This document shows, one piece after another, positions 11,960-23,400 of a stretch of DNA of 64,000 bases. The notes beneath the pieces are model-generated. The model was not told where the DNA came from, did not search any database, and saw only the letters and a program-made list of their open reading frames with translations. The translations under genes were made by a program, and so were the position numbers. Position 1 is the first letter of the stretch, and the number at the start of each line of letters is the position of its first letter. The stretch covers positions 11,535,703-11,599,702 of the forward strand of contig NC_049993.1 of assembly GCF_000003815.2 (NCBI RefSeq), read 5' to 3'. The stretch comes from Branchiostoma floridae. Lineage: Eukaryota > Chordata > Leptocardii > Amphioxiformes > Branchiostomatidae.

Positions 11960-12180
11960 CAATTGCATCTTCATGCTTTTGCTATGGAATACTAACTGTA
12001 CAAGGATGTGAGGGTCATATTTTGTGTGTTGTTGTATGAAAATTGAAAATACTGTCTTTTCTATTGCACTGGTCCAGTGTATACAAAATTATTTGTTGTT
12101 TTACTTGAGTCACATGACTGTGTACAAGATTTTTTTATCATGTGTGTATGTGTGTGAAAATTTCAGTATCTGGAGCCTTT
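11960..12180 (+). repeat. Decayed copy of ninjurin 3' region
   Basis: The ordered matches CCAATTGCATC, AACTGTACA, TTTGTGTGTTGTTG, CACTGGTC, ACTTGAGTCAC and GTGTGTGAAAATTTCA follow the ninjurin 3' UTR from about 8358 to 8600. This suggests a segmental copy or a shared repeat inside that UTR. No ninjurin coding remnant is seen upstream. Confidence 0.4.
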
Positions 12181-12472
12181 GCCCAAGAAAAGACTAGATG
12201 TAATATGTTAATAAATAATCATTGACAACCATCAGTGGTGTCATCTAAATTTATTAGATACCACTGCAGGGAGCAATCTGACAATCAAAACTACAGGAGT
12301 CAAGTCTCCATCATTATTTTTTATTTGTTTCACGCCCAAATATAACAGCAACATTACTTCTGTTGATTGTCAACATCCGTATCGCCATTTGTATGATCTT
12401 TATGGAATTCATCTTTGTATACTCTCCTCGTCTTACATCCTCAAATTCACTACACACAGCTTTGGAGATGTG

Positions 12473-13466
12473 TCATCTGTCTGTTCCATTCTGTACTTGT
12501 TGTAGTGCCTCCTCCATGGTTAGAACTGGGCGGCGATGTTCCTGGATAAACTGGGAGGAAACAATTATACATTTGTGTGACACCATCCTTCACAAACTCT
12601 CATACAGTCATGTCACACATCAAGGGGTATGTCTAAGAAAGCAACATCTCAGAAACTTCATAGTCCTTTTGGCCTAGTTTCAATGCCACAGAGCAACCTG
12701 GTACAGGATATTATAGGGTATGACCTATTTACTTTTCCCAAAGCAGACTAAAAACAAGAGTTCGGAGACCTCATATCTCCATGAAATAGCTGATTATGTA
12801 AATGAATTCGTTATTTGCATAATCTATGCTTAGTTATGTACACCTGTAAATAACCTACGCTGGTCACTATGTTGATTGTTCAATCATTTACCACATCGAT
12901 GAATTATGGCACTTTTGCACTAATTATGCAAATTAAGGACTTATTTGCATAATTGGTATCTGATAATGTTCCACCTGCCACAAACTACATATAAATTGCA
13001 TGAATTTGAGTTCTATAAAGGAAACACTGCAAATACAGATTTTCCTAATTAAGTATGCAAATTAAGTGTCAGTTTGCATAATTTGCACCCCATGATGTGC
13101 ATCTCTGTCTAAGCTACCTACATACCAAATATCATGTAAATTTGTTGTTCCCTTCTTCAGTTATTTACCTTAGAAGATTTTGACAAAAATGCCCCTGCAG
13201 TTCCAAAGCAACCTGCTAGGGGGACCAAATATGTACCACACATCCCTCAGGTCACAAGCTATTTGCCATCAAAAAATCAAGACCATAGCACATCCTGTTC
13301 AAAAGATCCAAAAAATGAATTTCTGCTGCAGTACCAAGGTCACATACCATGTGGCCCCAAATTGACCTTGACCTTTGTCTTCCCAACACCTACCCACAAA
13401 CCAAATATCATCGTAATCCAGCCAGAGGTTCTTGAGTTATGCTCACTACAAAAATCCGGACACACA

Positions 13467-13517
<51 letters not shown>

Positions 13518-16500
13518 ACCCAAAACTATATCTCCATTTTTCATGGAGATAATAATGAGCTGCACAATAGCATCATAAGTAAAATTGACAGCCCACCTGA
13601 TTCAGCATAGAAAAAGAGGAATAAGGGTAAAATCAATACAATAATTCTAAAAAATTTCTAGTGCAAATTATCCTAAATGTAAAGTTCATGAGGTGGACAG
13701 TCATGTCCTACTGAAAGTTAACATACTAGTAGTTAGGACAGAAGATACCACTCCAGAACAGGGGTGTTAGAGATGAACCCAGCCCTACCTGTAGTGTGTC
13801 CTGTAGAGTGGTGTAACTGTGGTCAGCCTGCAGGGAGTTGACATAGAACTGGTGCAGTCTGCGGGTGTTGGTGACAAACTGCTGCGTGAGCTGCAGCTGC
13901 TGCCGCAACAAGTCATTCAGCGCCAGCACACTGGGACTGTAGCTGGTCATGGCTGGGACAGGAGAAACAGTACATAGTCAGGACAGCACACTGGGACTGT
14001 AGCTAGTCATGGCTGGGACAGGAGTAATAGTACATAGTCAGGACAGCACACTGGGACTGTAGCTGGTCATGGCTGGGACAGGAGGAACAGTACATAGTCA
14101 GGACTGCACACTGGGACTGTAGCTGGTCATGGCTGGGACAGGAGTAATAGTACATAGTCAGGACAGCACACTGGGACTGTAGCTGGTCATGGCTGGGTCA
14201 GGAGGAACAGTACACAGTCAGGACAGCACACTGGGACTGTAGCTGGTCATGGCTGGGGACAGGAGTAATAGTACATAGTCAGGACAGCACACTGGGACTG
14301 TAGCTGGTCATGGCTGGGTCAGGAGGAACAGTACACAGGACAGCACACTGGGACTGTAGCTGGTCATGGCTGGGACAGGAGTAATAGTACATAGTCAGGA
14401 CAGCACACTGGGACTGTAGCTGGTCATGGCTGGGTCAGGAGGAACAGTACACAGTCAGGACAGCACACTGGGACTGTAGCTGGTCATGGCTGGGACAGGA
14501 GAAACAGCACACAATCAGGACAGTTCTAGTACTTCACTAGCCTGGATACCATACCCCAACCTCAAAATTTATCTTTCGTGTTGGGGTCTGGCAGGATGGC
14601 TGTAGAAAGGTTCTCGAAGGCCCTTGATCAGAGGGAGGAGAACCTAGGATTGATGACCACTCACACCACAGGTAGCCAGCTACAACACACCACAGTTGGT
14701 CAGCAGGCTATCACAGTAGCGAATCAGGTACTAGTACTTAGTGGTCACTGTTATGGATTCAAAAAGTACAGTTGGGGGTGTTTAACCAATCATGGCAGGG
14801 GTGTAAGTACCTCCTGCTGATCCTGTGCTATTCTATTGGCGGAGTTTTTTGCCCACTTTAAGGGGCAAAATTGAGAAGAGTTCCTATCCCATCCGGCCAG
14901 ACCCCTGCACGATAGATACTTGAGATCGGGCTGGGGTTTGGTAACCCGGTGAGGCTAGTACTTCACAGGCAGGGACATTTTTCTTCTGACACTAATGTCA
15001 TATTCACTTGCACAGACAATGTACTCTCCAAGCAGAGGTTTGGCTCCGGCTGTTCTTTGACATTTTTATCAGGCTTTCTCTTTTGTACAGTTGCCTCGCG
15101 AGACATGAAGAAAACAGTACAAAATAGAAAGCCTGATAAAACGCCTAAAATAATGTCAAAAAACAGCTGGAGCCAAACCTCTGCTTGGATAGTACAGACA
15201 ATGTCTATTTCTGTTGTGTAAAAAAAAGATGATTAATCTACATGATCAACACACACAGTACACAGTCAGGGTTTTTCTAGTGTCTTAAAGTTTTGTGAAA
15301 ACTGTCTTTTTTTTTTACTTTCCTGCAGTGAAGAAAAGACATTTCTGTAAGAAAGCAGTCATTGAACTCGTGTGCTGAAAATTTCTTTTGCCAAAAAAAA
15401 AGGCTTGCTGCCCAAAAGATTTGAAGTACAAAAATGTAGACTGTTTTGTCAACAAAGTTAAATATTTTCTTACCTTCTAGTGCATCAGGGTTGACAACAT
15501 GTGTGGCTACTGGTGTGGGATCAGTGTACCCAGCACCATAGTGTGGGCCCAGGGCTGCATATCCAGACTCTGGGGAGATTGGGAGAATAGGCAACAACAA
15601 TATAACATACACCATTGGAGACCTGTCATGTTTTCTGCTTACAGAACACCATTGGTATTACAAATTGCTCAAACGTTTACTCCCTAATGTTTCTCAGTAA
15701 TAAGGAACTACATTTACAAAAGGTATCAGTTTTAAAAATATTTCTCAAATGTAAGCTTCATTAAAGTATCTTTCCCTGTCTTATTTTGAACAAATGTATA
15801 AATATGAGAGATACAAAGTAAGATTCAAAGGTGTAAGAACGATATGGAGAAGACTGTTAACAACCCCAGCACCCATACCTGCTGTCCACTGGTGCACCAG
15901 TCCTAACTGGTCCTCTACTGATGTTTGAACACCCACATCTGAAGCCTTGACAGCTTTTCTTGGAGGGGTCCGACTTCTGGTATGGCTTGTCTGACTGTCA
16001 GACACAGTGCTATCTGTTAGTGTTTTACTTCTGGTGGACTCACTGTAGGAATCTTCACTCTCTGTCTTCCTGGATCCTTTACCTCTTCTACTTCTGTCAC
16101 TCCTTGAGACATCTGTGTAAGACTTGCTTGGTGTTTCAGTGACTGTCTGTTCAGAGAATGTCTTTGATGACTCTGTCCCACTGCCCTCTTCAAAGGTCTC
16201 TGAATATGTGTCATCGGCGAGCACCTTAGCCTCATGTTTGCTCCCCATTCTCTCTGATATGGATTCTGTTGGCACTTCAGTATCAAAGTCATCCTCGTAG
16301 CTGTCTGCACCTTTGTTTTGTTCCTGTTTTTCTGAAGTCAACATGAGCAGCTCGTCCACAGTGTGTAAACCTTGAAGTTTTGGCCGGCTTTGCGAGCTCT
16401 CTGATTTGTCGCTTTTGTCTGATACGCTGTGTCCTAGTAGTTCATCCACTGTGTGAAGATTTAGGCGTGGGCCAATGTTCTCTGAGATTGATTCTGTGAC

Positions 16501-19500
16501 TGTCTCCTCAGTAAAGCTCTCCTTGCTTACAGCTGACTTAACTGAGTTGTCATCTTCTAACAGTTCATCAACAGTGTGCAATTTTTGTTCTTTAAGCCTT
16601 GTGCCAGATTCAGCTCTTTGGTTTTCCGACAGTTTCGATTTTTTAGCAGTCAGTGGCTTTGGTTTTGGTGTGATGTCTACAGCTGGAGCTAAGTCATCAA
16701 GACTCATAATGTGTACGGTTGGACCTGATACATTTACAAAACACAACAAAACAAGAAGATTCAATAAAAATGTCAATAAAAATCTAATACCTATGTACAG
16801 TGTAAGAATAAATTGCTGAGAACAAAACACTTCAATGATCAAGTCCCACATATTCTGACAGAATAAAAAGGTACTTGACTGTATCAATAATTGATTTGAC
16901 ACACCCCATTGACTCAGAGGTAATGGCAATGGCATTGCACACATCTTCATTAAACATAGAACAAATTTGACCTATCTGATACCATAGAATCTACCTATTC
17001 ATAACAACAGATATATTTTAATGGTCTCAAATCTGAAATCCTAAATACTGTGATCAAAATAATGTTCTTCCATCTTGCAACAATGTATGTACATTTCCCT
17101 AAAGAGTCTGTCTGTTTAAGCCAATTTTCCATATCTTGATATTTCTTACCAGCAGCAGACAGACTGTCCTCTGCTATACTCTCTGCCAGGCTGGCCTCCT
17201 CTGGGACATCGCTGGGCAGGAAGTCATCCAGAGACTTGGGTTCTGACACCTGTAGGGCAGCAAGACATCATGTAACATTATGTTAATGTTAGAACTTTGA
17301 CTTTACAGCATGTAGTCACTACAATGAATGGTGATGACATGGTGGTAGAAACATCCCCTTTTTAATGAATGTTAGACTACATAAATGATAGGACTCTCAA
17401 TCTGTTCTTATTTTACTTCAGTTATGAACTCTTCATCTTACCTACAGGTGAAACACCTGTTTTCTACTTAGTTTTCGCATACAAAATTAACACTAGCTAG
17501 ATTAGTTAATGTGGGCAACAATATTGTGACCTGGGATGATTATACATGTGTAGTAGTAAAGGTTAGGATACAACACTGACTGAACTACTCCTGTGGGATA
17601 AGTCTTGACTGATGGAGGCTGGAGGTGACTCTTGGGCTTTCTGCAGTTTGTGCACATACTGCTGGATGTCCTCGTCGTCACTGTCAAAATGCATCTTGGA
17701 AGTGAACTGGAATGTTCCTGGATATGGTGAGAGACAGAAGAAAATAAATGAGCGACTAAAACCTTCAACAGACGGGGGTCGAAAAGTTGCAAAATTCTGA
17801 TAAAGGGGACACAGTAAATTAACTACAATCATCTTCACCCTACTCCAAGTTTGAGTACAAAAAAATCTAGCAAATCACATGTAAGCTTTTCAGGCTGAAA
17901 AAAAAAAGAATGATAATTCAACATACCCCCTCTGTCTAATATGTCATTGTCTGCCGTTTTCCCTGGTTTCTTTTTCAAGAACCTGTTTTCCCCAGCAGTG
18001 TCCTGTCCTTGTGGTGAAGCTGCAGTATTTCTACTTTTCTTAAGAAAGCGTGAGCTGCCCTTCCCAGCTTCAGGATCTGGGCCATCTGGCTCCAAGGAGT
18101 CTTTTGTCAGTAAAGACTCTTCGGTTGTCTTCTTGAGGTCCTTCCCAGTTGACGACAGTTTGGGAGGCTTTTCCAGAAACTTCTTCAAGTCTTGTTCACT
18201 GTCAAGGTCAGAGCTGAGACTAAGCGCCATCTCAAGGTCAGAGTCGTCAATCTGAACCTTGGGTTGTCGCTGCATGATTCTCTCCTTCAGTTCCGCAGCT
18301 TTGGTGTGACAGGATGAACAGAATTAAGATATTAAGATCATTTCAAACATATCCATAAGACTATGGTACAAATGTATTACTTCTTCCTATAGTTGTGAGG
18401 AATGATAACAGGTAGAAGGGTATGGCTGGTGTGTCAAAAATCATTTTGCTTGTATTATTTAGTAATAAAGAATGCACATGTACCTAGGAGGTTTTATTAA
18501 TACAATGTGCGTTTGAACTTAATTGATAGCACTATTACTAGTATACAGAATGGCTTATCAATTGACAAATATTCCCCAATCAATAGAGATTTATTTATAT
18601 ATTTATTCGTTTGGCAGGAGCACATACAACCAACGCACCAATGTTGCCCCACTAGCCAGTAGCTATCCTCAAGGGATAACATTTATCTAGGAATGAATAA
18701 AACTTAAGACATAATTCCCTCACATCCCCATCCAAGGAAAGCGATATCATGACACACCTCTTGAGAGGGCTGACCCCCTACTTGCTGCTCCATCTCTACT
18801 CTGTAGCGATGACGTCTGGATACCAGCTGACCCCTGACCCACATTCTTCAGGGGGGACTCTTTCGTGCCCTCATTCTTTTTTGGCTTCTTCTTGAGAAAG
18901 CGACTGGCGTCTCCAGTAATGTTGGTCTTGACGTCTCCTTCATTGTCAGACTTGGACTGGTCGCTGAGGTCACTACTGGCCTGGGTAAGGTCAAATGTCT
19001 TCTTCTGTGTAGTTTTCTTGTTCAGGCTGCTTAGGTAGGCCTGTGTGGTAAGGTTTGGGCATGGGATGTTAAAAGCCTAGCAGTTGTTAAAGCAGACATC
19101 ACATTGTTCACAAACAGGAAAAGTATTGTAACCCAATCCAACAGGAGTGAAACTCCTACCAAAAGAAGAATTCTCTACTCTCTTTTGAAATCTTTTTTTA
19201 AAAATCCACCTAAATAATCACATTTTTCTATCAAAATAATTCAGATAACTGAAGGATCCTAACTTCTTTGTGCTAGGCACAAAAAAGTACAGATGAATTC
19301 AAAAGCTAAAAGCTTATTTACAATTAAAGTGGTGGACACTTTATGGTATCTGGCAGTGAATGATAAGCAAATGAAAACTTTTGAGTGTTTGGATCTTCCA
19401 AAATTTTTTATCAAATTTAGATAACGTTATATAATGTCTTTTTTTGTAATTCCTGGCAATAGCAAATGCAACCCTTTCATACATCCCTCCAAAGTTGTCA

Positions 19501-20128
19501 GTGGACTATTCCTTCCCATGACTCTTGTGTTGCCATGGTGACATGAAGCCATATCCGCCATCTACTTGAGCACCATCATCACAATAGACCAATCACAATG
19601 CTCCACAACAGCACATCAAGTAGAACTTGTGGCTGACTTTCACTATAGCTAAATAAACGTCAGCTGCACAAAGCCTGTGATGTTAATTGTAAAGTCAACA
19701 AACGGCTGAGTGAATAGGGAGCGAACCTGAATCTAAACCGGTTTATTGGTGACTATAATTTACAGACAAATCTGCAGCTATCCTTTTCTGTTAGATTTAG
19801 ATACTAGGCGACAGTTTGGGGTCAAGTTTTTACCTTATTGGCTACGCATCATGTTCTTTTACAATTATTAAGTACATGTACTGTCATTTGGTGTTAACGA
19901 AGTGTACACTGAAAAGAGAGGGCACAAACGCACGCCAAGCTCCTGATCACTGGACGCCTCGGACGGGGCAGAGTCTTGTTCATCGTACTGAAAACTGGCT
20001 CTCGCTGCCGCACCGCCGCCCGAGCGAACCAAACTGCTGGCGGCGGGAGGAGGCTTCTCTCCCCGCAGCTGAGCCCGTGCGCGCTCTAGCACGGACGACG
20101 TGCCCACTCCTGGACGTCTCTGAAACAT
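12473..20128 (-). CDS. C19orf44 homologue (DUF4614-type protein), nine coding exons
   Basis: Coding exons in transcript order: 20128-19934, 19040-18758, 18298-17927, 17717-about 17581, 17249-17150, 16724-15879, 15569-15474, 13952-13789, 12550-12473. All phases agree and the total is about 756 residues (human C19orf44 is about 657). The C-terminal third aligns clearly with human: MSLDDLAPAV; VGVQTS...HQWT; ALGPHYGAGYTDPTPVATHV; SYSPSVLALNDLLRQQLQLT; HRRPVLTMEEAL. The rest is acidic, Ser-rich and probably disordered, with three RFLKK motifs (exons 2-3) and three LHTVDELL repeats (exon 6). The last exon has only 25 codons and a stop (TGA at 12475-12473). The fourth donor is uncertain: GTCAGT at 17580 is preferred and GTATCC at 17571 is possible. 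The start is the first ATG (20128-20126). Function is unknown in any animal; it is divergent from calreticulin. Confidence 0.88.
12730..13545 (+). repeat. Dispersed octamer-pair repeat plus CA-tailed repeat, diverged copy
   Basis: Contains ATTATGCAAATTAAGG...ATTTGCATAATTGG and GCAAATTAAGTG...TTTGCATAATTTG inverted octamer pairs (12900-13085). A diverged form of the 10290-10700 repeat follows (GCCCCTGCAGTTCCAA, CTTGACCTTTGTCTTCCC, GAGTTATGCTCACTAC) and ends in a (CA)n microsatellite at about 13461-13517. It lies in the last intron of the C19orf44 homologue. Confidence 0.65.
13931..14524 (-). repeat. About 60-bp minisatellite built from an exon-intron border
   Basis: About ten head-to-tail copies of a 55-61 bp unit, the first of which overlaps the start of C19orf44-homologue exon 8 (13952-13789). 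On the minus strand each unit has a pyrimidine tract, CCCAG, then CCATGACCAGCTACAGTCCC, so each copy repeats the exon's splice acceptor and its first ten or so codons. Downstream of the duplicated codons the copies read TCC-TGA in the gene's frame, so use of a decoy acceptor would truncate the protein. Copies differ by a few bases (GAGTAATAG versus GAGGAACAG types alternate), as expected of higher-order expansion. Confidence 0.92.
14538..14956. mobile_element. MITE-like element with 10-bp target duplication
   Basis: The direct repeat AGTACTTCAC flanks the element (14528-14537 and 14957-14966). Inside, imperfect terminal inverted repeats read TAGCCTGGATACCATACCCC at the left and AGCCTCACCGGGTTACCAAA in reverse complement at the right. 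Length is about 419 bp with no transposase. A 10-bp duplication suits a Mutator-like origin. It lies in an intron of the C19orf44 homologue. Confidence 0.6.
15023..15193. mobile_element. Hairpin MITE with 11-bp target duplication
   Basis: An almost complete inverted repeat: arms of about 70-80 bp start ACTCTCCAAGCAGAGGTTTG on the left and ACTATCCAAGCAGAGGTTTG in reverse complement on the right, meeting around a short loop near 15095-15110 (GCCTCGCGAGA). The direct repeat ACAGACAATGT flanks it exactly (15012-15022, 15194-15204). It is a fold-back, non-autonomous DNA transposon, probably Mutator-like from the duplication length. The 90-codon open frame over it is not a gene. Confidence 0.75.
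19589..19607 (+). promoter_or_regulatory. Near-consensus ER stress response element
   Basis: CCAAT, nine bases, then CCACA, one base off the ERSE consensus CCAAT-N9-CCACG. It lies in intron 1 of the C19orf44 homologue, about 0.87 kb upstream of the calreticulin start. It may be chance. Confidence 0.3.
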
Positions 20129-20474
20129 CGTCACCAAAAATCAGCTTCCAGTTTGTCTGTTTTCTAAACGTTTTCAAATTTGTAAACAAACAAGCGTCGC
20201 AAAACTTCAACGGCAGCCATTTTGAATACCCCGTCATGCATTTGGGCTGGTTGGCGAGAAGTTAATATTAACCTACTCATGAATATTGATTAGTAGAAAG
20301 CGTGGTGCGTTCTGATTGGTCGAGCCTGAGACACACCCCAGTTGACCAATCACAGACAGCCATCTGTTCGTGCGGTCACATGGTACCAGCCATCACTTAC
20401 CAAGTGTGCGATTTCCGCATTCTGAGACCATTTAGCACATTCTAAGGTCGGTTTACCTGGCTATCTCAGAGAAA
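20129..20474. promoter_or_regulatory. Bidirectional promoter, C19orf44 homologue / calreticulin
   Basis: 346 bp separate the two divergent start codons. The region has no clear TATA box. It holds CCAAT boxes in both orientations (ATTGG at 20315-20319, CCAAT at 20346-20350) and the ER stress response element listed separately. The two 5' UTRs must share this space, so a common core promoter is inferred. Confidence 0.75.
20301..20319 (-). promoter_or_regulatory. Perfect ER stress response element (ERSE)
   Basis: The plus strand reads CGTGG, nine bases (TGCGTTCTG), ATTGG, which on the minus strand is exactly CCAAT-N9-CCACG. This is the NF-Y plus ATF6/XBP1 site found in vertebrate ER chaperone promoters including calreticulin. 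It sits 156 bp before the calreticulin ATG. A second, degenerate CCAAT-N9-CCATC lies at 20346-20364. Confidence 0.75.
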
Positions 20475-23400
20475 ATGAAGGTTTTGGTGCTTTTCGCTAC
20501 ATTCCTCAGCCTCTCGTTGGCAGAAGCGACTGTCTACGTGGATGAACGGTTTTCGGACGGTAAGATTTGGGCGATCTCGGCTGGGTGCCGGGGGGAGGGG
20601 TGGTAGGGGGAGGGTGGCGGATATGTGTAGCATTTTGTACCAAAACCTCGTGTACCTTTTTATATCGTACAGTTACTAATGTTCAATTCACAGAAGATAG
20701 CAGTCACATGTTAATCTGGAGTGCTGTGATCAAAATTTTCGTAATATACGGGTAAATACAAATTAGAATGTAACATGTTAACGTTACAGGTAAATTTGCA
20801 TCAGATTCAAAACCTGATCAGTTATATGGCAAGCCCTTTAATTCGAGCCAGAGTCACAGTTTTATGTACAAGATCACGTTTTCTAAGAAATTCTCAAGTG
20901 CTTTTTTTCTCAACTACTGATAGCTAAAGCCTTGTGCAAATTTCCAACATGATCTGCTCAGTGTTTGGAAGAAATCCTCAGTTTGCAATTGGTTATCAGT
21001 TTTGCGATCATTGATTGGTTCTGGGATTTGTAATGGTAACAGAGCAGAGTGTGTGTTTTAGAATTACTCTCAAGACTCTTATAAGACCTGTACAAAAAGG
21101 AGGGTCAAATTCCAGAGGCTTGACCTGAACTACTCAGTACTCAGTGGAAAATTTGTCTGCTTGGGCAGAGCACTTCCTTTTATATGCAAATTACTTTCCC
21201 AATCCTCTATAAGCCTATGCATTGTTCTCAAAATCTGCATAATTTGTTATCGCTATAATATTGCGAATTGTTGATAGATTAATTTGTGATATAATAAGTA
21301 AAGAAGCCATAGAACATCTGTGGTAGCAAAACTATAGTACTTCTACACGTATAGAACTAGCCTCGGATATAAAGTATTTGCTAAAATGTTGAGGAGTAAG
21401 AGCTTGTGAAAATGGAACAGTGCAAAACTGCAATGGCAGGTGTTGCTGTGATAGCTTTCCCATGGGAATAACTGGCTTCTGCATGTTTAATTTTGTGAAA
21501 TAACAGATGTCAGCTTCTGTGTTGACTTACAAATTTAAGTTTTGTTTGGTTAATGTTATCAGGTATTAATAAAGTTAATTGGTTACTGGGACAAACTGAA
21601 AAAGGTGGGCGTGTCAGCGGAAACATGTTTCACTACAAAGTAGAATATTGAATGGTATACTGTAAATGCAGAAATGTTCGCGGTGGATTAATTTTCGCGG
21701 TTTTTGCGGCGGCCGCTTCACCGCAAATTTAAAACCACCGCGAACATTTTTCCATAACAGTAAGAGATTACAGTGCATGGCGCTACCGCGAAATTAAAAC
21801 CACCGCAAAAAGTCCATTTTCCCGCTACCGCGAAATTAACTCCCCGCGAACTTAAATACATTTACAGTAATCATTTATGCAATTCAACTATGCTTTTATT
21901 AATTCATAAACAGAATGTTTGAAGATCAATTCTTCAGAATGTTACTTAGGTTGAGTTTATGAAAAGTAACTAGTCTATAAGTCACATGTTGAATTTCAAA
22001 ACTCAAATCAGTATTGATAGCTAGTGTCATATGCTGAAAATTACATTGAAAATAACATGAAGATCAGTCAAAGCCATTGACTCATTTAAAAAAAAATTCT
22101 TGTAGAGATGTTCTTTTGTAGTAAATATTGTTGCTGGTGCTCAATCGATCACTCATCATGCTTGTGTTGTCTTGATTTAATAACATAACGGCATAATTGA
22201 TCTGACCTGCCCCCACCCACTTCATGAATGGATATGTCCTTGTTATTATCACTTCATCAATCCAACATGTAGGTTATAACCTTGTCTTCATGTGACATCA
22301 ACTCACAAACCAGGACAGTCTATTGTGTTAGCAACCAATTATTTCAAACTTTAGAAGGACAGTGAAGTTATTAGTGAAAATTAGTGACGGCTAAGCCTGA
22401 AGTTTTGGAAAATGAATTGTTAAGTACCACATTTGTTGTAGATATACTCACATAATTCCCTGTGGACCATACCAAGAGGTTTGCAATAGTATAGTCGCAA
22501 AATTCATACATGACAAGAAGTATACAATACATTTTGTAAATGACTTCTTAAACCAACAATTAATTGCAGAGAGAGGCAAAAGAACCGAAGCTTTCTCGTC
22601 ATTGGATAGGATATATTTTGCTAAGCTTTGTTGTAGAATTCATTTCCTTAGAGGTTCATTTATTAGTATACTGAAGTTACTTCAGGTTGTTTGTTGTCCG
22701 CCCTGTTACAGAGGCATGGAAGGACAGATGGGTAGAGTCTAAGGCAAAGGGATCTGATGCTGGACCCTGGAAATGGTCTGCTGGCAAGTTCTACGGTGAT
22801 GCAGACCTGGACAAAGGTATGGACAAACATCCTCAGACTGGACATAGTGTGGATGAAATGAACTATGTACAAATGTATATTTGAAGCTATCTGCAATAAT
22901 GATTGTTGTTTTTGGCAATGCCTGATGGGTGGAGCCCGTTACAAGTTTCCTTCATTTTCTATTGGTATGTTGTTAATTTTTTTTATACTGGGTTCAGAGC
23001 AGGGCTATCCCCAGGACCCATCCTTCTGTCCAAAAATCAGAGCTTCATGACCCCCGAAACACAATGAAGATGTATTCTTAAAAGCTTATAACAACAGATT
23101 TAACAACAAAAATCAACAATATTGGCTCTCAAACAATGAGTGCAATGGAAAGAAACTCAAAGTAGGACAAAGCCCTGAGCCAGAGACAAAATGTGGCACA
23201 GTAAGAAGTAAAATACATGTAGATTTGTTGCTGAGCTGGTTTTGATTTTATCCTTGTCAGGTATCCAGACTGGACAGGATGCGAGATTCTACCACCTGAC
23301 CCACAAGATGGAGGAGTCCTTCAGCAACGAGGGGAAAACGTTAGTCCTCCAGTTCACGGTCAAGCACGAGCAGAAGATCGACTGTGGCGGCGGCTACATC

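Noticed and set aside
13931-14524. CRISPR array
   Set aside because: Units are contiguous tandem copies without unique spacers, in an animal genome; it is a minisatellite.
16475-16819. Plus-strand open frame of 114 codons
   Set aside because: Antisense shadow of exon 6 of the C19orf44 homologue.
15781-16950. A 389-codon single-exon gene
   Set aside because: The conserved part is exon 6 (16724-15879) with splice sites at both ends; the extra N-terminal codons are intron.
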